In this document: piece by piece, positions 54,477 through 62,705 of the stretch
Layout of the letters: every line of letters begins with the position of its first letter
Numbering within the stretch: the stretch's first letter is position 1
NCBI GenBank assembly: GCA_002361355.1
Contig: DESQ01000048.1
Coordinates: 1 to 64,000, forward strand
Length of the DNA stretch: 64,000 nucleotides
Direction of reading: 5' to 3'
Origin: Lachnospiraceae bacterium UBA3310
GTDB lineage: Bacteria > Bacillota > Clostridia > Lachnospirales > Lachnospiraceae
Notes under the pieces: generated by a model
What the model saw: the letters and a program-made list of their open reading frames with translations, nothing else
Told to the model about the DNA's origin: nothing
Databases searched by the model: none
Translations under genes and position numbers: made by a program

Positions 54477-55330
54477 ACCTTAACCTGCGAGAGATATTCC
54501 CGATATCCCGCCTCCCGATTTGCCGCCTCTCCCTCAACCTCATGCTTTTCCAGCCTGCATTTTCCGGGAGAGCGTCTCACATACCACTCATACTCCATAT
54601 CCATATTGCCGATGTCCAGCACACGGTAACCCCTCTCAAACAGTTCCACCGCCAGAAACTTGGCGGCCACACCCACCGACAGCAAAAACAGCCTGTCCCT
54701 GTCATAGCCAAGACACGCCTCCAGAATTTCAGGCAGCGCCCCGTAGGCGTCACTGGGCGGGCAGATAATTCTCTCAACGCTGCGCGCCGTGTCGAGCAGA
54801 TCGTTGCCGACGCCGTTGTGCGTCCTTGTGCCCTCCACGATCACAACGTCTCTATTTTCCCATATTTTTCTGATTTTAGCAAACTGTGCGCCAACGCCGC
54901 TCCTGTCTTCCAGATAATAATAGCAGCGCGAGACGAAGGTACTGTAGTAAATCCGATCCGGATTGCAGTATTTTTCGTAGGTTTTCCGGCAGAAAAGCAG
55001 ATGGTCTTTCCAGAACTGCCTGCTGGCCTTCCGGTGATCCGAGAGGGTTTCAAAGATCCCCGGTATGGTCACAATCAGATCGTCCTCGGCATAGCGCAAA
55101 ATCTTGGCAAGTCCCGCGGCAATCTCCGGACTTGCCTTCTGCAGCATCAAATCGCCGCCTTTTATCATGACGATCTCGCCGTCCCCGAAACGAACCATGC
55201 TCTTTTCGGTATGCAAAAGCTCGTCTATCGTCTCATCCACGGTATGCACCTGTATGCGGTTGTGCAGGATGCCCTTTTCATACAGAAAATAGACAATCGC
55301 CGCTAACATATCCTTTATTCTGCGTTTCAT
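54467..55330 (-). CDS. GT-D fold glycosyltransferase (DUF1792, SP_1767 family)
   Basis: A 287-residue protein. SMVRFGDGE at 44-52 and VVIVEGTRTHNGVGNDLL near 163-180 are the signature blocks of the GT-D (DUF1792) glycosyltransferases, first described in streptococcal serine-rich adhesin glycosylation. GDGE holds the metal-binding acids. A short hydrophobic N-terminus (MLAAIVYFLYEKG) precedes it. It overlaps the GT4 gene upstream by four bases. In polysaccharide loci these enzymes add glucose or a similar hexose. Confidence 0.83.
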   Translation of the reverse strand: MKRRIKDMLAAIVYFLYEKGILHNRIQVHTVDETIDELLHTEKSMVRFGDGEIVMIKGGDLMLQKASPEIAAGLAKILRYAEDDLIVTIPGIFETLSDHRKASRQFWKDHLLFCRKTYEKYCNPDRIYYSTFVSRCYYYLEDRSGVGAQFAKIRKIWENRDVVIVEGTRTHNGVGNDLLDTARSVERIICPPSDAYGALPEILEACLGYDRDRLFLLSVGVAAKFLAVELFERGYRVLDIGNMDMEYEWYVRRSPGKCRLEKHEVEGEAANREAGYREYLSQVKVWL

Positions 55331-56463
55331 GTTACTATCTGGTCTCTCATTCCCATAATGGTATTAAAATAGCATTCATAATTATATTTCTCTGAAAGCG
55401 CCCGGTATCCCGCCGCCCCCATCTCCTTCATCCGTTCCCTGTCAGAGAGCATGGAATCCAGCTTGTCCTGAAAATCCTTCCCGTCGCAGTCTTTAAACCA
55501 GAAACCCGTGACGCCGTCCTCCACATAGCAGGCCGTCCCGTTGGTATCGCTGACAATGACCGGCAGGGAATAGCTCATGGCCTCCAGTTGGGACACCGAC
55601 GCCATCTCCAGCGTACTCGGAATCACATACAGATCCGCCGCCAGATACTCCCGTTCCATATCGCGCCTCGCCACATTGGTTTTCACCGTGACCATGTCCT
55701 CCATCCGGTGTTCTGCCACATAAGATTTGACCTGTTCACAGTACGCTTTCTGAAAATGGTTGGTGGCCTCCCCCACAAGCGTCACCCGGATCTCATATTT
55801 ACTTTTCAACTGCTCCACAGCCTGCAAAAGCATCAGATGGTGCTTCCTGATCTCATATTTGCCGATACAGAGAATATGGATGCTGCCGCCTGCAAAATAT
55901 GTCCTGTTTTCCGGCGCTCTCTGGGGATTCACCACAAAGGGCACGAAGTAATCATTCTTTCGCACCACCGTCCCCGGCTTTCTGACTCCCATCACGGGCG
56001 TCATGCGAAGCGCCGGCGTCATGCGCGCCACCAGCCGGTGCGCCAAATCTGTCTTAGGCGGTTCTGACCAGAGCGGGTTTTGGTTGTAGAGAATGCAAGG
56101 ATATCCCTTTCTCTTACAAATGTGGTACGCCGCCATAGAGTACACGGATCGTTCCCGCAGGATCACCAGATCGGGGGCGAACTCGCAGATCAGGCGTTTT
56201 AACTTCCTCATGGGCGGAAATCCGTGCTGAATCTTAAATACAATAGCCGTGGGGTCTTTTCTGTGGATCACCTTCACATACAGAAAGTCAATCAGCCGGT
56301 AAAGCGCGGAGTAGCCGAGCACAATGGGCGTCACACAACTGTAATCCTCGATCAGCGCCGCATAATGGCTGATAAAGCGCACCTCATGGCCGTTCTGCAC
56401 AAGTCCCTTCATGATGTCCATCTGATTTGTATGATAACGTGGCGCTACATAGAGGAATTTCAT
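55327..56463 (-). CDS. Glycosyltransferase family 4
   Basis: A 378-residue GT-B protein: MKFLYVAPRYHTNQ, then SIHILCIGKYEIRKHH at the start of the donor domain and PSTLEMASVSQLEAMSYSLPVIVSD as the EX7E-type block. It is coupled by four bases to the radical SAM gene upstream and to the GT-D gene downstream, so all three are made together. No membrane segment is seen. Confidence 0.83.
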   Translation of the reverse strand: MKFLYVAPRYHTNQMDIMKGLVQNGHEVRFISHYAALIEDYSCVTPIVLGYSALYRLIDFLYVKVIHRKDPTAIVFKIQHGFPPMRKLKRLICEFAPDLVILRERSVYSMAAYHICKRKGYPCILYNQNPLWSEPPKTDLAHRLVARMTPALRMTPVMGVRKPGTVVRKNDYFVPFVVNPQRAPENRTYFAGGSIHILCIGKYEIRKHHLMLLQAVEQLKSKYEIRVTLVGEATNHFQKAYCEQVKSYVAEHRMEDMVTVKTNVARRDMEREYLAADLYVIPSTLEMASVSQLEAMSYSLPVIVSDTNGTACYVEDGVTGFWFKDCDGKDFQDKLDSMLSDRERMKEMGAAGYRALSEKYNYECYFNTIMGMRDQIVT

Positions 56464-57458
56464 ATAAATTTATTCTCCTTGAGACTGTACCTGCCGCCCT
56501 TCAAAAATTTATGTTTCACAACCCACCATCCGGGCACCCAGATATATTTGTGCATGGCCGGGGAGGCGCTGCCGATCATCCAGCAGTTCCGGTCGCAGTT
56601 TTTGGTGCATTCCCGCACTTTCTTCGCCTGCTCGGAATGCCACAGCTCCTCCCACGACTGTTCCCGCAGATTTCCCATGACCGCCTTCTTCTCCATCCCG
56701 TTACAGGGAATCACATCGCAGAAGGGATCGATAAAAAACGCGTTTTTTGACATATCGCAGGGCAGGAGCCTCTTGTTTCCATAAATATAATTGATCAGCC
56801 CGTGATTAAAGTAAGCGCGAAACCACTTTTTGGGCGACCTGCTCTTTAACAGCTCGTTGATCAGCTTCTCAAAGTTCTGCGCCACCTTGTATTTATCATC
56901 AATTTTATTGTCTGTCTTGCGGAAATAGAAAGAATTGTGCAGGGTCGCCGTGGCAAACTCCATCCCCATGTCATTGGCTATATGATAGAGCGGCACCAGA
57001 TCCTCGCAGTTCATATCCTGCACCGTCATACCGAATCCCACGTCGGGATGCTTCATCTCCACCAGCGTTTTCAGGGTCTGATAGCCCCTGTTAAAGCCGT
57101 CGGGAATCCCGCGGATCTTGTCGTTTGTCTCCTGCAGTCCCTCTATGCTGATACGGATGCCCACCTTGGGGAACTCCCTGCACAGCGCAATGATCCGGTC
57201 TGTAAAATAGCCGTTTGTAGATATGACAATCCTGTCAGATTTTTTGTAAAGTTCCCGCACAATATCGGGAATGTCCTGCCTGATAAAAGGCTCGCCGCCC
57301 GTAATATTGGTGAAAGCCATCTCCGGCAGTTTTTTGATATCTTCCAGCGTGATCTCCTCCTCCGGCCTGGTGGGATCGCGGAAGCAGTCGCACATATTGC
57401 AGCGCGCGTTACATCTGTATGTCACAATCACAGTTCCGTATAATGTTCGTCTCGCCAT
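56460..57458 (-). CDS. Radical SAM protein with SPASM-like C-terminal cysteines
   Basis: A 332-residue protein. The CxxxCxxC cluster (Cys 16, 20, 23, in YRCNARCNMCDCF) binds the 4Fe-4S centre that cleaves SAM. ITGGEPFIRQD and VISTNGYF follow in the usual order. Near the C-terminus are FCDVIPCN and ECTKNCDRNCW, cysteine groups like those of SPASM domains, which hold extra clusters. Its site among transferases suggests a radical change to a sugar (epimerisation, dehydrogenation or deoxygenation) or to a peptide carrier. The reaction is not readable. Confidence 0.75.
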   Translation of the reverse strand: MARRTLYGTVIVTYRCNARCNMCDCFRDPTRPEEEITLEDIKKLPEMAFTNITGGEPFIRQDIPDIVRELYKKSDRIVISTNGYFTDRIIALCREFPKVGIRISIEGLQETNDKIRGIPDGFNRGYQTLKTLVEMKHPDVGFGMTVQDMNCEDLVPLYHIANDMGMEFATATLHNSFYFRKTDNKIDDKYKVAQNFEKLINELLKSRSPKKWFRAYFNHGLINYIYGNKRLLPCDMSKNAFFIDPFCDVIPCNGMEKKAVMGNLREQSWEELWHSEQAKKVRECTKNCDRNCWMIGSASPAMHKYIWVPGWWVVKHKFLKGGRYSLKENKFI

Positions 57459-57487
57459 TTATTCTACCTCTGTTACCATGTGATAAA

Positions 57488-57507
57488 ATCAGATGCTTTC
57501 GCATCTG
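57488..57507 (-). terminator. GNRA-loop hairpin, possible terminator or attenuator
   Basis: On the minus strand CAGATGC, a GAAA loop and GCATCTG form a perfect 7-base-pair stem at 57490-57507, followed by ATTTTATCA. The U-run is short, so termination may be partial. It lies 31 bases before the radical SAM start, inside the 133-base gap after the GT4 gene. Further small inverted repeats (CGCG-GTAG-CGCG and GACG-AACATC-CGTC) lie upstream in the same gap, which otherwise holds no gene. Confidence 0.42.
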
Positions 57508-57591
57508 CCCTCATTCGCAATCCGCGCTACCGCGCTTCTTGCTCATGACGGATGTTCGTCAAATGTATCCATAGCTCTATGCAAGCATGAT

Positions 57592-58812
57592 CTATGTATA
57601 CACTTTCCTCACTATTTTATCACAGTATGCGCTTACTGTGTCAAAATTTATATCCCTGCAGTTCTCCCGGTACTTTCCGCACCGTTCCGGGTCTTCCCAC
57701 AGCTCCTTTATGTGCGCCGTCAGCTCCTCCACATCGCCGCCCCGGAAAAGTTCTCCCGTCCTGCCTGCCTGCACCAGCTCCGGCGCGCCGCCCAGATCCG
57801 AGACAAGCACGGGCGTACCATGAATCTGGGATTCCATCACGGAAAACGGGCAGTTCTCATACCACTCGGAAGGGTAAACGGAAAATCTCGCCCCGGCGAT
57901 CAGCCTGTGCAGGGCATCTCCCGTCACAAATCCCCTGTTCTGCACATTTTTTACCTGATTGACCTGCTCTTCCAACGGCCCTGTCCCGGCAAACACAAAC
58001 GGGATTTCCGGCAATGCCTGACAGGCGTCAAGCAGCGTGCCGATGCCCTTCTCCTCAGAGAACCGTCCGAAATAAAGCACATAATCCGCCGTCTCTTTCG
58101 TCCCCGCGTTCCCGCGCGCTTCGTCCTCGGCCGCCCTCTCCACAAAATTCCGCAGCATCACGGTTTTCTCTGCCAGAAGCGGATTGGTGTCCAACTGCCT
58201 TTTCATAAATTCGCTGGGACAGATAATCACATCAACCATGCCATAGGTTTTTTGCCTTGCATAAAACTTTGCCTCAATCGTACCAAGCAGGCTTTTGATC
58301 CGGGAATTGTGAATGCACCGGTTTTTACTGCACGCCCCGAAATGTCCGTCCCGGCACGCAAAGCAGATTTTTCCCGTAGAGGGAATCCGCATCATGTGGT
58401 TGGGACACACCCACTGGTAGTCGTGAGCCGTGTACACAATCCTCACCCTGCGCCCCGTCTTTTTCTCATAGGAGCGAACTGCACAGATCACCGAGGGGGT
58501 AAGCTGAAAATTGATATTATTGAGATGCACCACGTCAGGATTCATATCCCTTAACACCTCTCCCATCTTCCGTTTCGCCTCAAAGGAATAAATGATCTTA
58601 AACGGATAGAGGAGTTTTTGCAGTTTTCCCTTATGGAAATCCATGTCTGCGGTGTAGCGCTCCGCGCGGTTTCCCACGATGCGCCCTGCATGTTCCATCC
58701 CGAAATACTGCACCTCATGGCCTCTTCTCTGTAATTCCTCTCCCAACTGAAAAATATAGGTTTCCGAACCGCCGTTTGGATATAAAAATTTATTGACCAG
58801 CAATATTTTCAT
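57592..58812 (-). CDS. Glycosyltransferase family 4
   Basis: About 406 residues from ATG 58812, with AGG six bases upstream; the 49 further codons to 58959 lie within the CotH gene and are rejected. KILLVNKFLYPNGGSETYIF is a GT4 start with the glycine loop. FACRDGHFGACSKNRCIH is a cysteine-rich insert (about 125-145) of the kind seen in some GT4 enzymes. YVLYFGRFSEEKGIGTLLDAC and YPSEWYENCPFSVMESQIHG form the donor domain. Confidence 0.83.
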   Translation of the reverse strand: MKILLVNKFLYPNGGSETYIFQLGEELQRRGHEVQYFGMEHAGRIVGNRAERYTADMDFHKGKLQKLLYPFKIIYSFEAKRKMGEVLRDMNPDVVHLNNINFQLTPSVICAVRSYEKKTGRRVRIVYTAHDYQWVCPNHMMRIPSTGKICFACRDGHFGACSKNRCIHNSRIKSLLGTIEAKFYARQKTYGMVDVIICPSEFMKRQLDTNPLLAEKTVMLRNFVERAAEDEARGNAGTKETADYVLYFGRFSEEKGIGTLLDACQALPEIPFVFAGTGPLEEQVNQVKNVQNRGFVTGDALHRLIAGARFSVYPSEWYENCPFSVMESQIHGTPVLVSDLGGAPELVQAGRTGELFRGGDVEELTAHIKELWEDPERCGKYRENCRDINFDTVSAYCDKIVRKVYT

Positions 58813-58819
58813 ATATGTC

Positions 58820-60685
58820 CTACTCCCACTTCGCATTGTACAGTTCCATGTCCTCATAAACCGGAATGTAATTGTTGTAGGGTTCTCCGCTCCTCCGGTA
58901 AGACCACCCCTGATATTTGGAGGCGTCATATTCCGGCGTATAGGTGAGTTCCGACCCATCCGGCACTTCTATGGTCTCCACCACGCCCTCGTAGACGGAG
59001 AAGGTAACCTGATGCATTTCCCCGTTGGCAGGAGGCGAAAACGGTTCATGGGGCACGCCCCATCTTGCGCACAGACAGTTTAGCCGGTTGGCAAGAAAGA
59101 ATTTCGTGTAGTTGACACTTGCGTCATAATTTTTGTACCGTGTCAAACCGTCGCCAGACGCGCGGGCGTCTTTCCAGCGCGCATCATCCATCTTCACCGA
59201 CGCTCTGATCTGATCCGCGTACCTGTCGATCTCCACACTTAAAAGCCGCTCAAAAAAAGGCATCGTCCCAGCGTACTCCTCCACGATGCACTGATACAAT
59301 TCGGGATCCTCATAGAGCTTCTGATACCAGTTAAGGGCAATCGCCAGCCGCTCATTATTGTTCACATCCGTCCCTGTATAGTCCACATAGGCGCCGCCGC
59401 TGCCACTGGTCTCCCCGAAAGCGTTATCATAGTCCCATGGCGGGCCGGAATACAGCTTCCCGTCCCCTCTGTCCTTATAAAAAAACATGCTGGTAGACCC
59501 CGCATCCGTCTCCATGGCAATCTCGTCCACCAAAAACCTTTGGGCAAAACTTGTCAGATCCAGTTTCTCCCAGACACCAGCGTCACCGTTTTGAATCTGC
59601 GCATCAATGCCATCCACATAATCCTGTATAAAGGCTACCTGCTCCTTCGAAGCATGGCGGGGCGCATTGATCGTAAAGTGCTCTCCTGTGGAAATGCGAA
59701 ATCCGTTCTCCTCATCCTCCCAATGTTTCGGATGATCCTTCTCGATCAGATAACCGCCGTCCGTACTGGCTCCGTTTTCCAAAAGATACCCCTTGTTGTC
59801 CTCCTCCTCATAGCGCTTCGCCGTGCCCTGCTCTATGGACGGATTCAGACGCTTATTTTCCTTCTCCAGATCATAGATATCGACACGCCCCGTCCCCACA
59901 GAGACGGATTCCGTCAGAAGATAGATGCCGCGGTATTCCCCGTTCAGATACAGATCCACCCAGGTTCCCTGCGGGCTGTATGCCAATCCAAGCGCCTGTG
60001 AAATATCCATGGCGATCTTATTGTCAAGCCTGCTGCCTTCACGCCAAAGCGCCAGAAGCCGCCATCTGTCCGACTGATTCAGCCCGCAGAGCGGCTGCGG
60101 GTCTTTCAGCTTGAGGGCGTAGGGCTTCTTCTCATACTCCCAGGTGGAATTTCCCCTGCCGGATATGCGGGGCAGCTCATCCTGATACTCCGTGACACCA
60201 TCCTGGCGCACCACGCAGATCTTTCCCGTCTCCTCGTTCTCCTTATCGTCGTGAAGATAATCCAGACTACCGCTTGCCGTATCGATAAAGACAGCCGGGA
60301 TGTTCCCGGATTCCATGAAAACAACCTCGTAAGTATGCTGCTCATAAGAATCGCCCGTAATCTGCAGTTGATAGCTCCTGTCCTCCTCCCACGTAAACAC
60401 ATCTCCCGGCTCTAAAAGCCCGCCGTCTATCCGCACACTGCTTTCCCCTATATCCCCCAGCCGGATCCTGTGACGGCTGGCACAGGAGGGCAGGAAAAAG
60501 CACCCCTGTTCCTCCCCGTCCTGCCACAAAGACACTCTGTTTTCACTGCCGTCCGCGCGAACACGCAGCCATGGCGTTTCCCCATCCACCAAAAGCTCTA
60601 CGTTGTCCTGCCTTATCATATAAAAACCGCACGCCGCCGCAATCACTGCGGCGAGCATGATGCCCATACAGCTTCTCTTGCGCAT
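58820..60685 (-). CDS. CotH-family membrane-anchored kinase-like protein
   Basis: About 621 residues from ATG 60685, with GAAGGG nine bases upstream; ATG 60748 is a longer alternative. One membrane segment (MGIMLAAVIAAACGFYMI), a beta-rich domain, then RISGRGNSTWEYEKKPYALKL and GPPWDYDNAFGE, the CotH core blocks. The C-terminus (VTFSVYEGVV through ELYNAKWE) is an InlB/Flg_new-like repeat. It is more distant from the two CotH genes at 45477-49294 than they are from each other. The phosphorylation target, if any, is unknown. Confidence 0.8.
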   Translation of the reverse strand: MRKRSCMGIMLAAVIAAACGFYMIRQDNVELLVDGETPWLRVRADGSENRVSLWQDGEEQGCFFLPSCASRHRIRLGDIGESSVRIDGGLLEPGDVFTWEEDRSYQLQITGDSYEQHTYEVVFMESGNIPAVFIDTASGSLDYLHDDKENEETGKICVVRQDGVTEYQDELPRISGRGNSTWEYEKKPYALKLKDPQPLCGLNQSDRWRLLALWREGSRLDNKIAMDISQALGLAYSPQGTWVDLYLNGEYRGIYLLTESVSVGTGRVDIYDLEKENKRLNPSIEQGTAKRYEEEDNKGYLLENGASTDGGYLIEKDHPKHWEDEENGFRISTGEHFTINAPRHASKEQVAFIQDYVDGIDAQIQNGDAGVWEKLDLTSFAQRFLVDEIAMETDAGSTSMFFYKDRGDGKLYSGPPWDYDNAFGETSGSGGAYVDYTGTDVNNNERLAIALNWYQKLYEDPELYQCIVEEYAGTMPFFERLLSVEIDRYADQIRASVKMDDARWKDARASGDGLTRYKNYDASVNYTKFFLANRLNCLCARWGVPHEPFSPPANGEMHQVTFSVYEGVVETIEVPDGSELTYTPEYDASKYQGWSYRRSGEPYNNYIPVYEDMELYNAKWE

Positions 60686-60757
60686 CCGCCGTTTCCCTTC
60701 TTCCTTTTCCTCTTTTCCGTTCCCTGTCAGACAAACCTTCCGCCGCACTTTTACCTG

Positions 60758-62689
60758 TCACTTTTCAGAAGCCGGCGCCTTTCGCCCCGCCGCTCTCTCA
60801 TAGACAGCCAGCGTCCGCTTCGTCACATCGTCCCAGTCATACTTTCCACAGATATAATCCACGCTCTCCTCTCCCATGCGGCGCACTTCCTCCGGGTGCT
60901 CCAGCATCCAGACAAGCTGGCGTCTTAAATCCTTCACATCGCCCTTTTTAAAGGTGAGCGCCTTGTCCTCCACCACCTCGGTATTTTCACGGATATCGCT
61001 GACAAGACAGCAGTCCCCGTAGCTCATGGCCTCGAGGAGAGTCAGCGCCATACCTTCCACATCGCTTGGCAGCACAAAAGCGTAGGAATTGGCATACAGC
61101 TCCTCCAAAATCTGCCCCTGCACAAAATCCGTCATGCAAATTCTCTCATCTTTTGCAGCCATCTGATGAATCTGCTCCATATAGCCAAAAGCCTGGGAAC
61201 TGCCTCCGGCAATCACCAGCTTTTTGTCTGTTTTCAGCTCCGAAAAGGCCTCGATCAGGTAATGCAGACCCTTTTCCGGCACAATCCTTGCCAGGAACAG
61301 GAAATAACCGTCCTTCTCCAGACCGTACTTTTCACGGATCAGTTCCGCACCCTGAGGCCTGGGCCTGCTGATGCCGTTGGGAATATAGGTCACCTCCCTG
61401 TGGTAGGTATCGGCAAAATACTGCTTTACATTTTCCGACAACACAATAATGTCATCGGCATACTTAGCCGCCATCCGCTCCCCGAATTTAATCACAAAGG
61501 AGGCAAAATTTCCCCATTTCGCCCGCTGCCAGTCAAGGCCGTGGACGGTCACCACGATTTTCCTCCTCAGGAAATGGGGCAGCCAGAGCATCGCACAGGG
61601 GCCCTCCGCGTGATAATGAATCACGTCATAATGATGGAAAAGCGCCATAATGGTCGCAAAAAAGGAGTAGACAATGGCATTCAGACTGCTCATGCGGAAA
61701 GTAGGCACAATGTAGACGCGGACGCCTTTGTAGAACTTCCGCCCTTTCCAGCCGTACTCCTGATCGTATTTTTTCCCGGAGACATGATGCCCGAAACGGT
61801 TATAGGCATCCACCCGATGGCCCATGGCAGACATTCTCACCGCAAGTTCTTCCACCACAACCTCAATGCCGCCCTCTCTGGAAGGGATACGCTTGTGGCC
61901 GATCATGGCGATGCGCATGCCCTGCTTCGCCGCCTTCCTGAGCGCTTTTCCCTCCCTGTAAGCGTAGTAGACAAAGGCGAAGTTCGTATTTAAATACCGG
62001 GGCAGCATACGCTTCGGATCGCGCAGAATCCGAAATACCCATTCGAGACAGAGCCTCTGCATCCACATGGGCGCCCGCTTCGTCGTGCCCGCCGTAAAGT
62101 CAAAGGCCGCCCCCACGCCAAGCATCAGCGATTTGATTCTGTGGCGGTGCTCATACATCCACCACTCCTGTTTGGGCGCTCCCAGCGCCACCCACACAAA
62201 GTCCGCGCCACTCTCGTTAATCCGCCTGACAATCTCCTCATCCTCCTCCTTCGTCAATTCCCGGAAGGGAGGCGAGTACATGCCCGCAATCTGCAGTTTC
62301 GGATAACGCCGCACAAGAGCTGCCCGCAGCGCCTCCAGCGTGGCTTCCGTACTGCCGTAAAAATAGTGGCGGTATCCTGTCTTCTGGGATAAATCCAGAA
62401 TCGCCGGCATCAGATCCGGCCCCGGCACTCTCCGGGCCTGCGAAAATCCCCTTTTTCTGCTGACAATGGAAAGGGGCTGCCCGTCAGGAAGCGCCATAGC
62501 CCCGCCGTTTTGTACCTTGCGGTACGCCTTGTCCCGATATGCCATCACCGTGGTGTGCACGTTGGAGACACAGATATAATCACCCTTTAGTCTTTCCAGA
62601 TTCTCCGTGATATAGGCAATGGTGTCCTCCATATTGGTGACGTTAATATTTGTTCCCAGTATTTTGCAGTATTCCAGTTCCCTCTTCAT
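60758..62689 (-). CDS. GT26 (WecG/TagA/CpsF)-GT4 fusion glycosyltransferase
   Basis: About 643 residues from ATG 62689, with GGAG six bases upstream; ATG 62719 is a longer alternative overlapping the polymerase gene. Residues 1-245 are a GT26 domain: YICVSNVHTTV, ALPDGQPL, VWVALGAPKQEWWM and GVGAAFDFTAGTTKRAPMWM. Residues from about 257 on are a GT4 enzyme: IPSREGGIEVVVEEL, FLFLARIVPEKGLHYLI and PSDVEGMALTLLEAM. One protein may thus add two successive sugars near the lipid end. The two parts are usually separate genes. Confidence 0.85.
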   Translation of the reverse strand: MKRELEYCKILGTNINVTNMEDTIAYITENLERLKGDYICVSNVHTTVMAYRDKAYRKVQNGGAMALPDGQPLSIVSRKRGFSQARRVPGPDLMPAILDLSQKTGYRHYFYGSTEATLEALRAALVRRYPKLQIAGMYSPPFRELTKEEDEEIVRRINESGADFVWVALGAPKQEWWMYEHRHRIKSLMLGVGAAFDFTAGTTKRAPMWMQRLCLEWVFRILRDPKRMLPRYLNTNFAFVYYAYREGKALRKAAKQGMRIAMIGHKRIPSREGGIEVVVEELAVRMSAMGHRVDAYNRFGHHVSGKKYDQEYGWKGRKFYKGVRVYIVPTFRMSSLNAIVYSFFATIMALFHHYDVIHYHAEGPCAMLWLPHFLRRKIVVTVHGLDWQRAKWGNFASFVIKFGERMAAKYADDIIVLSENVKQYFADTYHREVTYIPNGISRPRPQGAELIREKYGLEKDGYFLFLARIVPEKGLHYLIEAFSELKTDKKLVIAGGSSQAFGYMEQIHQMAAKDERICMTDFVQGQILEELYANSYAFVLPSDVEGMALTLLEAMSYGDCCLVSDIRENTEVVEDKALTFKKGDVKDLRRQLVWMLEHPEEVRRMGEESVDYICGKYDWDDVTKRTLAVYERAAGRKAPASEK

Positions 62690-62705
62690 GTTCTGCTCCA
62701 TTCTG

